Numbered from the stretch's first letter, positions 1-6,607 are shown. The stretch is 12,376 bases of DNA from an uncultured Verrucomicrobia subdivision 3 bacterium (GCA_946480555.1 CAMLLE010000027.1:1-12376); one strand, 5' to 3'. Notes: generated by a model not told the origin, from the letters alone. Numbers and translations are program-made.

Positions 1-741
1 TTTGCGTCCCGCGCCGGCGGCGAAGGTCACGAGAAGCCGTTCGGCTATTATTTCGCGTTGCTCGGCTCTGGAGCTGGTGCGGCTCTGTTCGGGTTGGCGT
101 TCGTGGGCTGCATTCATGCTTTCCGCAACCGGCCTGGAAGCGAACCCGCACGCCGGTTGCTGCTCCAGATGCTGGTGGTTTACGCGCTTTCCATCTGGGG
201 CATCCACAGCCTGATTCCCTACAAGAACCCATGGCTGGCACTGAACCTTTGGCTGCCGCTGGCGCTCCTCGCAGGCGTGGGTTTCCAAACGCTCTGGCAG
301 GCATCGGCGCGTCTGCCCGCGCGCGCCCTGCTCATCGCCGGTTTACTCCTGGTCAACTTCGGGCTCGCTCGCGAAACCTGGCGCTGGTGCTTTCTGAAAC
401 CCGCCGACGAACGCAATCCGTACGCTTACGCGCACACGGTTGAAGACTTGCTCGGCCTGCCGGAACGCATCGAGAAAGTGGCGGCACGCCTGCCCGCGAA
501 ACGTGATCTGAAGATCGCCGTTTGCGCCGCTGACCCATGGCCGTTGCCGTGGTATCTGCGTCAGTTTCCAAACACGGGATACTTCCAGCCCGGCCAGAAT
601 CCCGGCGGGGCTGACATTTACATCACGTCGCTGGAATGTGCCGAACTGTTGCAAGGAACACTCGATGGCTGGCGTCCGGAATTTTTTGGTGTTCGCCCGG
701 AAGTGCTCGTTTTGCTGTGGAAGCCACCCGAGCATGAGTGA
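1..741 (+). CDS. Agl23-like (PMT/GT39-type) membrane glycosyltransferase-family protein, C-terminal part
   Basis: The frame is open from base 1 to the TGA at 739-741, so the gene begins outside the window and 246 residues are visible. Near the visible start, residues 7-17 read GEGHEKPFGYY. This is the G-x-GHEKP signature I associate with the Agl23 family (TIGR03663, 'flippase activity-associated protein'), distant relatives of PMT/GT39 mannosyltransferases. Hydrophobic segments follow at about residues 18-40, 58-73, 79-96 and 108-121. A soluble C-terminal domain carries the PWPLPWYLR motif at about 179-187. The family is multi-pass and thought to act on polyprenyl-linked sugars or in flippase-associated steps, but substrates in bacteria are not established. 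The end overlaps the downstream apbE-like gene by 8 bases. Family assignment is fairly sure; enzymatic role is inference. Confidence 0.75.
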   Translation, partial: FASRAGGEGHEKPFGYYFALLGSGAGAALFGLAFVGCIHAFRNRPGSEPARRLLLQMLVVYALSIWGIHSLIPYKNPWLALNLWLPLALLAGVGFQTLWQASARLPARALLIAGLLLVNFGLARETWRWCFLKPADERNPYAYAHTVEDLLGLPERIEKVAARLPAKRDLKIAVCAADPWPLPWYLRQFPNTGYFQPGQNPGGADIYITSLECAELLQGTLDGWRPEFFGVRPEVLVLLWKPPEHE

Positions 742-1582
742 TCCGATTCACGTCTTCAGGCACGAGGCGATGGCGACTTTTTTTGAAGTTCGGATCGCTG
801 GGGAGGAAAGGGATTATGCAGAGCAAGCCGCGCAATCGGCGTTTCGCTTGCTGGATCGGCTGGAAAATCTGCTCAGCCGCTTCCGCGAGAACAGCGAGAT
901 CAGCCAGATCAAAGATCTTTTGCCTGGTGAGACGCTTCGGCTGTTGGAACCGACCTTCGCCTGCCTGGAGATAGCGAAGAAAATGGAAGCCGCCACCGAA
1001 CGCGCCTTCTGCGTTTCGCCCTTGGCGCGGCAAACTTCAGACCAACTGCCGGAGTGGTCCCTTTCGCGCGAAGGAATGTTGATTTCCTGCCAATCCGGGG
1101 AACTGAACTTCGACCTTGGCGCGATTGGCAAAGGGTTCGCCCTCGATCGCATGGCCGAAGAGCTGATCGAGTGGAGTTGTCCGGCTTTTCTTTTGATCGC
1201 CGGCGGCAGCAGTGTGCTGGCAGGTGCGGCACCTGCAGGATCGCCCGGATGGTCCAGCGGCTTGGGCGACGCGAGCACCGATTTGCGATTCTGGCTGAGC
1301 CATTGTTCCCTGAGCGGGTCGGGGCTGGCCGTGAAGGGCAATCACATTATTGATCCACGCACCGGCTGCGCTGTCGAGGATCGTCCCCGCGTTTGGGCAA
1401 TCGCAGATTCCGCTGCCGAATCCGACGCGCTTTCAACCGCGGCGATGGTCTTGAGCGAAGCGGAGGTGGCGCAGTTGTTCGGTCAGAATCGTGAGTGGTT
1501 GGTATTCCTGAACGAAGGGGGAAACTGGCGTCATTTCGGTGCGCGAATTCTACCGCCGACGGATGTCCACGGGCTGAGTTGA
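734..1582 (+). CDS. apbE: ApbE-family FAD:protein FMN transferase (divergent, no signal peptide)
   Basis: ApbE enzymes move FMN from FAD to a Thr/Ser of a target protein, using Mg2+. This 282-residue protein shows the family order: an AMAT-FFEV opening (residues 12-19), a DLGAIGKGFALDRM block (127-140), a GG loop (157-158), HIIDPRTG (204-211) and SDALSTA (230-236), whose D and T match the usual metal ligands. The start at 734 is chosen because the family homology begins at residue 8. It makes ATGAGTGA overlap the upstream stop, suggesting translational coupling. Unlike many ApbE proteins it has no signal peptide or lipobox, so a cytoplasmic location is expected. It is shorter than the common 320-350 residues. 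The residue after GG is Ser rather than the frequent Asp/Glu/Asn, and the usual segment after the central helix is abbreviated. I saw no clear flavinylation acceptor motif in the neighbours. Family certain; activity probable but untested. Confidence 0.88.
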   Translation: MSDPIHVFRHEAMATFFEVRIAGEERDYAEQAAQSAFRLLDRLENLLSRFRENSEISQIKDLLPGETLRLLEPTFACLEIAKKMEAATERAFCVSPLARQTSDQLPEWSLSREGMLISCQSGELNFDLGAIGKGFALDRMAEELIEWSCPAFLLIAGGSSVLAGAAPAGSPGWSSGLGDASTDLRFWLSHCSLSGSGLAVKGNHIIDPRTGCAVEDRPRVWAIADSAAESDALSTAAMVLSEAEVAQLFGQNREWLVFLNEGGNWRHFGARILPPTDVHGLS

Positions 1583-1590
1583 AGTTGCCG

Positions 1591-1617
1591 CACGGGCCGA
1601 CTTGAGATTTGCCCGTG
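1591..1617 (+). other. Perfect 7-bp hairpin in the apbE-infC spacer
   Basis: CACGGGC at 1591-1597 pairs perfectly with GCCCGTG at 1611-1617 around a 13-base loop, starting 9 bases after the apbE stop. There is no T-run after it, so it is not a classical rho-independent terminator. It could be an mRNA 3'-end stabiliser or part of the infC leader. The rest of this 170-base spacer shows no convincing promoter; a TTGCGC / TAATTA pair with 17-base spacing (1657-1685) is too weak to call. Confidence 0.35.
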
Positions 1618-1723
1618 AAGCCCCGGTTTAAAGGCGAAATGAGGGTTATTATTTACTTGCGCATCGCTTTCCGCGTGCTTAATTACGGCCATAAGTTTGT
1701 CAGCATGGTTGTTCAAAATCTGC

Positions 1724-1756
1724 ATGAATAAGTTTCAACCGGTGAGGGTGTCTTGA
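1724..1756 (+). other. Ten-codon leader ORF overlapping the infC start
   Basis: An ATG at 1724 opens a frame coding for MNKFQPVRVS and stops at TGA 1754-1756. The stop shares two bases with the proposed TTG start of infC (1753-1755), giving a TTGA overlap like the ATGA junctions seen elsewhere in the window. No Shine-Dalgarno sequence precedes the ATG, so translation of this ORF is not proven. If translated, it would bring ribosomes to the infC start and allow reinitiation. It could also be a chance ORF. Confidence 0.3.
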
Positions 1757-2502
1757 ATCGCCCTTTTCCTCCACGCAACTTTTCCTCTTCTGGTTCATTC
1801 GTCCGGGTCAACGGGAAAATCCGTGCCCGCGAAGTCCGGGTCATCGGCATTGATGGCAAACAGGTCGGGATCGTTTCCCTCGCCGACGCGCTGAACATGG
1901 CGCGCGCCCATGGCGTGGACCTCGTCGAGATCGCACCGACGGCCAACCCGCCCGTCTGCCGCGTGGTCGATTACGGCAAGTACCGCTACGAGCAGGCCAA
2001 GAAGGACAAGGAATCCAAAAAGCACCAGCACGCCAGCATGGTAAAGGAAGTGCAGTTGAGCCCCCGCATTGACCCGCACGACCTCGGTGTGAAGATCGTC
2101 CATGCGATCGATTTCCTGTGCGAGGACATGAAGGTGAAGGTAACGCTCAAGTTCCGCGGCCGCGAAATGGCGCACACGGAATTTGGGTTCCAGGTCATCA
2201 AGAAATTCCTGGATGACATTTCGCCTTACGGCCACCCGGATTTTCCGCCGAAGCTGATTGGCAAGGGCATCAACGTGATGATCAGTCCGCTGCCCCGCAA
2301 CAAGCGCGCGAAGAACCCGAATCAGTCCGCCACTCCGCCAGCAACGGAAGGCGACTCTGAAGGTGAAGCTCCAGCCCCGGCGCAGGCCGCGCCTTCGCAG
2401 CCCGGCACAGTTCAGATCAAGGGCAAGAAGGACCAGGAGCCTGCCGGAAGTCAAAAGCCCGGCTTTGCAAACAATCCTTTCGCGCAGATCGACGTCAAGT
2501 AA
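1753..2502 (+). CDS. infC: Translation initiation factor IF-3 with TTG start and long C-terminal tail
   Basis: IF-3 binds the 30S subunit, blocks early 50S joining and checks the start codon and initiator tRNA. The 249-residue product has the N-terminal domain at about 16-85 (VNGKIRAREVRVIG, DLVEIAP, PPVCRVVDYGKYRYEQ) and the C-terminal domain at about 92-181 (VKEVQLSPRID, KVKVTLKFRGREMAH). Residues 182-249 form an extra Ala/Pro/Gln/Lys-rich, apparently disordered tail absent from the usual ~180-residue proteins. The TTG start at 1753 has an SD-like GGTGAGG at 1741-1747 and no ATG lies in frame upstream near the domain; GTG/TTG alternatives would lose the N-terminal strand. A non-AUG start fits the known autoregulation of infC in E. 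coli, which uses AUU. The gene is alone: rpmI and rplT do not follow, and the next gene is convergent. Identity is certain; the start is probable. Confidence 0.96.
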   Translation: MNRPFPPRNFSSSGSFVRVNGKIRAREVRVIGIDGKQVGIVSLADALNMARAHGVDLVEIAPTANPPVCRVVDYGKYRYEQAKKDKESKKHQHASMVKEVQLSPRIDPHDLGVKIVHAIDFLCEDMKVKVTLKFRGREMAHTEFGFQVIKKFLDDISPYGHPDFPPKLIGKGINVMISPLPRNKRAKNPNQSATPPATEGDSEGEAPAPAQAAPSQPGTVQIKGKKDQEPAGSQKPGFANNPFAQIDVK

Positions 2503-2572
2503 GCTTCTCAGCTCTCTTCGAACACTCCCGCAGTGCAGGCTCAGCGCCAGCCGCCTTTGCTCAATTTGCCAT

Positions 2573-2685
2573 AAACGCAAAGGCGCAGAGGAGTTTTGGT
2601 GACCTTTTCTCCGGCGAAGTCTGAACCGACGCCGTTCTTCAAACATCTGTCCACTTCGCGCCCTTGCACTTGCGTCTTTGCGTTC
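2573..2685. repeat. Imperfect inverted repeat in the infC/DUF2851 convergent spacer
   Basis: AACGCAAAGGCGCAG at 2574-2588 matches the reverse complement of 2670-2684 at 13 of 15 positions. The two arms flank about 80 bases with no coding signal. The core word CGCAAAG-CGCA resembles degenerate spacer repeats common in verrucomicrobial and planctomycete genomes (recollection, not a search). It lies between the two convergent genes infC and DUF2851, which are 209 bases apart, and may act as a bidirectional transcription end. No T-run terminator is visible there. Confidence 0.5.
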
Positions 2686-2711
2686 AGCAACTATCCCTAA
2701 CGCGCAAATGG

Positions 2712-4202
2712 TCACAATGCAGCTGATCTCGCCCCGGTTCCGAATTGAACCTCCACCAACTCAGGAAAACGGCATTGCTCACAAGCTGCGTTCGAGCGAT
2801 CGCAAAAGTCCCGCGTGATCTGAATCAGGCCCTGTTGTTCGACCGCGTTCTCCAGCACGCGGCGGCGGTCCGTTCCGAGCAACCGCTGTCGCGCCAGCTT
2901 GAGGACAGAGTTGTCTTCGGCTGCAGGCCAGCATTTGAATCGATCTTCCATTGCTCGTTGCAGCATCTGGTTTTTTCCCTCCACCGCGCGAATCCACAGC
3001 CACGGCAGAACTGCATTGACGGCGATGTCGGTAACGCGCGCCGCACCCAGCAAGGGTTGTGGCTCGGGCATCCGTGGCGATCGTAAGGTCCAATGCCAGC
3101 TCCAGAATTCGTCGGCGGGCACGTTGAGTATTTTCAGCAGCGAGTCCGGCAGGCGCCGTTGCGGAATCTGCTCGGTGCACCAATGCTGCAAACGTTCCGG
3201 CACGCTGCCTTCAGAAATCCAATGCGCCGCCAGCGCGAGCCTTCGTTGCGGATGATTCGCCGGACGTTGACCATGGAACCGCCAGACCGTTCGCGGCAGG
3301 ATGCAATCGTGGAACTGCTCACGCTCGCGCCACCATCGATGCCATGCCGAACGCAGGTAATCGTCGGCGGAAGTTCGCGCACGTGTGAGTTCGGCTGGAA
3401 GCAAGCCGCTGATTCCCAAAACGCGCGCCTGCAAAGCGGCAACGCCGCCGTCTGATTCTGCCCAACGCGATCTCAGTTCGGCCACGCTTTGCATGGGCCA
3501 GCTGTTGTGCTTGTAACCGAGCGCGCGGAAGAGCCCTTCCCACAATGCTTGTTCCCAGCCAGCCTGCCGCGCCCGCGCCTGCAAATGCGAAGCCTTGGAG
3601 CGAAACCGAACTTCGCCTGCCTCCCGCAAGAGCTGCTTCTGTTGCTCGACGGAAATGCTTTGGAACGGCGCGCAACATTTGCCGCGGCACGCCTCCGGCA
3701 GCAATTGGGCGGGCTCGGTATCTGTCCAGAGCGCGAGTTCCTGAATGGGCGCATCAAGCCGTCCTTCGAGCGTGAGCGTTGGCGGCGAACCTTCGGCGCG
3801 AACACCATTCCAGATGACGTGGAGGATGACGTTCTGGAATGCGGGATTACGATCATGCCGGTGGGCTTTCCAGCCGTTCGCCTGAAGATCGACTTCAATA
3901 TCACCGCTCAGTGGCGCGTCTGCGCCGCGCTGAATTACTGCGCCGCGGAAGTCCGGTCCGCCTTCGCGGCTTAAGAATCCCGGATGCAGAATGCGCAGTG
4001 GTTCGCCGTCGGTGGTTGCGAGCTGATCGCGCCGCAGGCGTTGATGCTGCCAGACGGCTTGAAGCAGACGTTCGGGGGGCGGCTGGGAATCCTCATTAAA
4101 TGAAAAGCCATTTTCATCGCGCAGCCGGAACGCCGCGTAATTGTTGATTGGGATCGCACGCACCTTGGCGGTTCTTCTGCCTTGAGTCTCCGACGAAGTC
4201 AA
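2712..4202 (-). CDS. DUF2851 family protein of unknown function
   Basis: The N-terminal part carries the pattern I know as DUF2851: PPPERLLQAVWQHQRL (41-56), GEPLRILHPG (66-75), GGPDFRGAV (81-89), GDIEVDL (100-106), W-x2-H-x-H (111-116) and VILHVIW (125-131). No biochemical function is established. The 496-residue product has no signal peptide or membrane helix. Two cysteine groups stand out: C172, C176, C177 and a C-terminal C467-x6-C474-x2-C477, which resembles the Fe-S loop of endonuclease III-type glycosylases without its fourth Cys. The TTG at 4202 is the most upstream possible start, since an in-frame TAA lies a little further upstream. A GTG at 4163 is a good alternative, and the family homology begins well after both. 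No in-frame ATG is available near the N-terminus. It is divergent from proB and convergent with infC, so probably a single-gene unit. Confidence 0.85.
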   Translation of the reverse strand: MTSSETQGRRTAKVRAIPINNYAAFRLRDENGFSFNEDSQPPPERLLQAVWQHQRLRRDQLATTDGEPLRILHPGFLSREGGPDFRGAVIQRGADAPLSGDIEVDLQANGWKAHRHDRNPAFQNVILHVIWNGVRAEGSPPTLTLEGRLDAPIQELALWTDTEPAQLLPEACRGKCCAPFQSISVEQQKQLLREAGEVRFRSKASHLQARARQAGWEQALWEGLFRALGYKHNSWPMQSVAELRSRWAESDGGVAALQARVLGISGLLPAELTRARTSADDYLRSAWHRWWREREQFHDCILPRTVWRFHGQRPANHPQRRLALAAHWISEGSVPERLQHWCTEQIPQRRLPDSLLKILNVPADEFWSWHWTLRSPRMPEPQPLLGAARVTDIAVNAVLPWLWIRAVEGKNQMLQRAMEDRFKCWPAAEDNSVLKLARQRLLGTDRRRVLENAVEQQGLIQITRDFCDRSNAACEQCRFPELVEVQFGTGARSAAL

Positions 4203-4271
4203 GCGACGGCTCGTGATGTCGCCGGACTTCCCGGTTTACGTTTGTTTGCGCTGTCACTATTTTCCCGAACC

Positions 4272-5348
4272 ATGCGGAGCAAGTCGCTCAAAGATGTCTC
4301 GCGAATCGTGGTGAAGCTGGGAACCGGTGTCCTGACCGACACCCGGAAGCAACTGGATCTCGTGCAGATGGAGCAGCTGGTGGCGCAGATGGCGGCCCAG
4401 CGGAAAGCCGGCCGAGAGATCGTGCTCGTCACGTCCGGAGCCGTCGGCGCTGGCATGGGCGCGTTGGGTTACGCGTCGCGTCCCTCTGAGCTGGCCGAGA
4501 AACAAGCGTGCGCTGCCGTGGGTCAATCGCGGCTGATGGCGGTTTACGATCAGCTCTTCGCCAGGCACGGCCTCGTCGTTGCGCAGGTGTTGCTGACGCA
4601 TGAAGATCTGGAACATCACGAGCGCCATCTCAACGCGCGCAACACGCTGGTCACGCTGCTCAGCCGCGGTGTCGTTCCGATCATCAACGAGAACGATGCG
4701 GTCTCGATCACCGAATTGAAGTTCGGCGACAACGACAAGCTTTCAGCACTCGTCGCGTCGCTGATGCCCGCCGATTTGCTTGTGATTCTCACCACCGTCG
4801 ATGGCGTGATTCAGAACTTTGGGCAGCCGGATGCGAAATTGATTTCCAACATCGAACACATCGACGGGGCGATTGAATCCATGGCCGGCGGAACGGACAG
4901 CGCCACGGCAGTAGGCGGGATGAAGTCCAAGATTGAAGCGGCAAAAATCGTCGTGCGCTCCGGAATACCGCTCGTGATCGCCTCGGGCCGGAAGCACGAC
5001 GTTCTGGAGCGAGTGACGGCGGGAGACGATGAAGGTACTTGGTTCGAAGCGCAACCGATGCGGCTGCAGGGGCGGAAACGTTGGATCGCCTTCTTTCATC
5101 ATCCGAAAGGCGCGCTCTTTGTGGATGAAGGTGCGAAGAAGGCGTTGCGCGAAGGCGGAAAGAGCCTGTTGCCACCCGGTGTTTCGCGCTGCGATGGCGA
5201 GTTCGAGGCTGGCGAAGTGGTGCGCATTTGCGACCTGGACGGCACGGAGTTCGCGCGCGGGCTGGTTGGTTTTCGCGCGCAGGAAATCCGCTCGCGCCAG
5301 CTGCAACGCGTCGAAGTGGTGCATCGCGACAACCTCGTGATTTTGTGA
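4272..5348 (+). CDS. proB: Glutamate 5-kinase with C-terminal PUA domain
   Basis: ProB phosphorylates glutamate with ATP, the first step of proline synthesis. The amino-acid kinase domain covers about residues 10-250: VVKLGTGVL (13-21), VTSGAVGAGMGALGY (53-67), AAVGQSRLMAVY (81-92), PIINENDAVS (136-145), FGDNDKLSALVA (151-162), and VGGMKSKIEAAK (214-225), which replaces the more usual TGGM-x-TK. A PUA domain follows at about 270-358, with GKSLLPPGV and the GEVVRI strand. The frame is open back to 4182, but ATG 4272 is preferred because it gives a normal 358-residue enzyme; the extra 30 residues have no family match. A TTTACG (4235) / TATTTT (4258) pair at 17-base spacing is a weak promoter candidate that would leave almost no leader. 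proA is not in the window. The stop overlaps mazG by 4 bases. Identity is certain. Confidence 0.96.
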   Translation: MRSKSLKDVSRIVVKLGTGVLTDTRKQLDLVQMEQLVAQMAAQRKAGREIVLVTSGAVGAGMGALGYASRPSELAEKQACAAVGQSRLMAVYDQLFARHGLVVAQVLLTHEDLEHHERHLNARNTLVTLLSRGVVPIINENDAVSITELKFGDNDKLSALVASLMPADLLVILTTVDGVIQNFGQPDAKLISNIEHIDGAIESMAGGTDSATAVGGMKSKIEAAKIVVRSGIPLVIASGRKHDVLERVTAGDDEGTWFEAQPMRLQGRKRWIAFFHHPKGALFVDEGAKKALREGGKSLLPPGVSRCDGEFEAGEVVRICDLDGTEFARGLVGFRAQEIRSRQLQRVEVVHRDNLVIL

Positions 5349-6010
5349 AAGCGAAGAAGAAAAGTTCGGCCATTCAGGATTTGCTCGGCGTCATGGCGAA
5401 GTTGCGTTCGCCGAAAGGCTGCCCATGGGATCGCGAACAGGATCATCGCTCCATCCGCTGGCACGCGGTGGAGGAGGTTTACGAGATGATCGACGCGATC
5501 GAAGCGGGCGACGACCACGAACTGGAGGAGGAGCTTGGCGACCTGTTGCTGCAGGTGGTTTTTCACTGCCAGCTTGCAAAAGAGCGCAAGGCGTTTGATT
5601 TCGAGAAAGTCGCGCGGCGCATCACTGAGAAGTTGATTCGGCGCCATCCGCACGTTTTCGGCGACGTGAAAGTGAAGGATGTGGATCAAGTCTGGGCGAA
5701 CTGGGAAAAGATCAAGCGCGCGGAGAAACACGGGACGAAGCACGAAAGGCCGTCGGCGCTCGATGGGATTCCGGCGCACCTGCCCGCGTTGCTGCGTGCG
5801 GAGAAGCTCGTCAAGAAGGCGCGCAAAGCGGGGTTGCATCAACCTGTAAGGGCAAGGCTGGCGCGCAGCAAAGCCGAAGTCGGTGAAACGTTGTTCGCAC
5901 TCGCCGAGCTGGCGCAGCAAAACGGTTGGTCGGCCGAGGAAGTGTTGCGCGGCGAGATTCGCAAACGCGAACGTGCCTGGCGCAAAGCTGAGCGGAAGCA
6001 AGCGGGGTAG
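5345..6010 (+). CDS. mazG: MazG-family nucleoside triphosphate pyrophosphohydrolase, second half shortened
   Basis: MazG hydrolyses nucleoside triphosphates to monophosphate and pyrophosphate, for house-cleaning and control of nucleotide signals. The first MazG domain is complete: RSPKGCPWDREQDH (21-34), EE-x2-E at 43-47 and EEELGDLLLQVVFH (61-74), i.e. the usual acidic Mg2+ ligands. The link region VWANWEKIKRAEK and the PALLRAEKLVKKARKAG block (147-163) are also recognisable. After that only about 58 residues remain. The expected second acidic helix pair is missing and only the closing LFALAELAQQNGWSAEEVL helix is kept (183-201). The total is 221 residues against roughly 260 in E. coli. The GTG at 5345 overlaps the proB stop (GTGA), which sets the start and suggests coupled translation; a frame open back to 5228 lies inside proB and is not used. 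Family sure, activity of this short form inferred. Confidence 0.92.
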   Translation: MKAKKKSSAIQDLLGVMAKLRSPKGCPWDREQDHRSIRWHAVEEVYEMIDAIEAGDDHELEEELGDLLLQVVFHCQLAKERKAFDFEKVARRITEKLIRRHPHVFGDVKVKDVDQVWANWEKIKRAEKHGTKHERPSALDGIPAHLPALLRAEKLVKKARKAGLHQPVRARLARSKAEVGETLFALAELAQQNGWSAEEVLRGEIRKRERAWRKAERKQAG

Positions 6011-6029
6011 CGGCGGCCTGCGACCGCCG
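6011..6029. other. GC-rich hairpin directly after mazG
   Basis: CGGCGG (6011-6016) pairs with CCGCCG (6024-6029) around a 7-base loop, immediately after the mazG stop. A T-run is absent, so this is not a typical intrinsic terminator. It may protect the 3' end of the proB-mazG mRNA or be a spacer repeat of the REP kind. The remaining 87 bases to the next gene show nothing else that I can support. Confidence 0.4.
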
Positions 6030-6116
6030 GTCTTCACGCGATTGCCACCAGATCCGGCGATCATCGCTGCTCCGCGGCATTTGCCGAATTGGAGTTTCTC
6101 CCCGTAAATTGTTCGC

Positions 6117-6590
6117 ATGGCACTGGTCCGAATTCTGGTCGATGGCTACAGCCTTCTGCATCAATGGGAGGAACTCGCGCCCGGCAAGGCGCGCTTTTCG
6201 GAAGAAGCACGCGATGAGTTGATTTACGTGCTGACGCAGTATCACGACGTGGCGGGCACCCCGATCACGGTCTTCTTTGACGGCTCAATGCCTCGGCGCG
6301 GACCGAGACCGAAATCCAACCCGAACCAGGTGGAGGTTCTCTTCTCGCGCGCTGGCCAGACTGCGGATTCAATGATCGAACGCGCCGCGCACTTGTATCG
6401 ACCGTATGGTGAAGTGCTGGCGGTCACGGACGATCACGCCGAGCGCGACACGGTGATTGCGATGGGTGGCCTGGCTTCGAGCTGCCAAAACTTCATCCAA
6501 TCCGTGCTGGACGCATTGGTGGGAGTGCGGGAGGACATCCGGGCGCACAATTTGAGAGAGAGGAATCGGTTCAATCGACGGCGTGATTGA
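6117..6590 (+). CDS. YacP-like NYN-domain putative endoribonuclease
   Basis: The protein looks like the YacP/NYN family (PF05991), PIN-like metal-dependent RNases; the Bacillus member (Rae1) cuts mRNA in the ribosomal A site. Of its 157 residues, the opening RILVDGYSLLHQW (5-17) is the first acidic strand, with Ser where the family usually has Asn in DGYN. ITVFFDGS (50-57) supplies D55, FSRAGQTADSMIERA (76-90) supplies D84, and LAVTDDHAERDTV (101-113) supplies D105/D106. The C-terminal end is strongly basic (RERNRFNRRRD), suiting RNA contact. The ATG at 6117 begins exactly at the first strand, and no SD motif is obvious. The gene stands alone between mazG and a gene-free spacer. The family call is good; ribosome-linked action is extrapolated from Bacillus. 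Confidence 0.85.
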   Translation: MALVRILVDGYSLLHQWEELAPGKARFSEEARDELIYVLTQYHDVAGTPITVFFDGSMPRRGPRPKSNPNQVEVLFSRAGQTADSMIERAAHLYRPYGEVLAVTDDHAERDTVIAMGGLASSCQNFIQSVLDALVGVREDIRAHNLRERNRFNRRRD

Positions 6591-6607
6591 GACGCGCGGG
6601 AAGCTCC

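Noticed and set aside
1657..1685. Promoter for infC (TTGCGC / TAATTA)
   Set aside because: Each hexamer matches the consensus at only about half of its positions; not better than chance in a 170-base spacer.
1795..2715. 306-residue ORF on the minus strand across infC
   Set aside because: It is the reverse reading of infC, with Arg/Leu/Val-rich low-complexity text and no recognisable motif.
4182..4271. 30-residue N-terminal extension of ProB
   Set aside because: The added residues have no family match, would approach the divergent DUF2851 start, and the 358-residue form from ATG 4272 has normal ProB length.
5228..5344. 39-residue N-terminal extension of MazG
   Set aside because: It lies inside proB in another frame; GTG 5345 with the GTGA overlap gives a normal MazG N-terminus.
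5099..6118. 339-residue ORF on the minus strand across proB and mazG
   Set aside because: It runs antisense through two verified genes and across their junction, with no domain signal.
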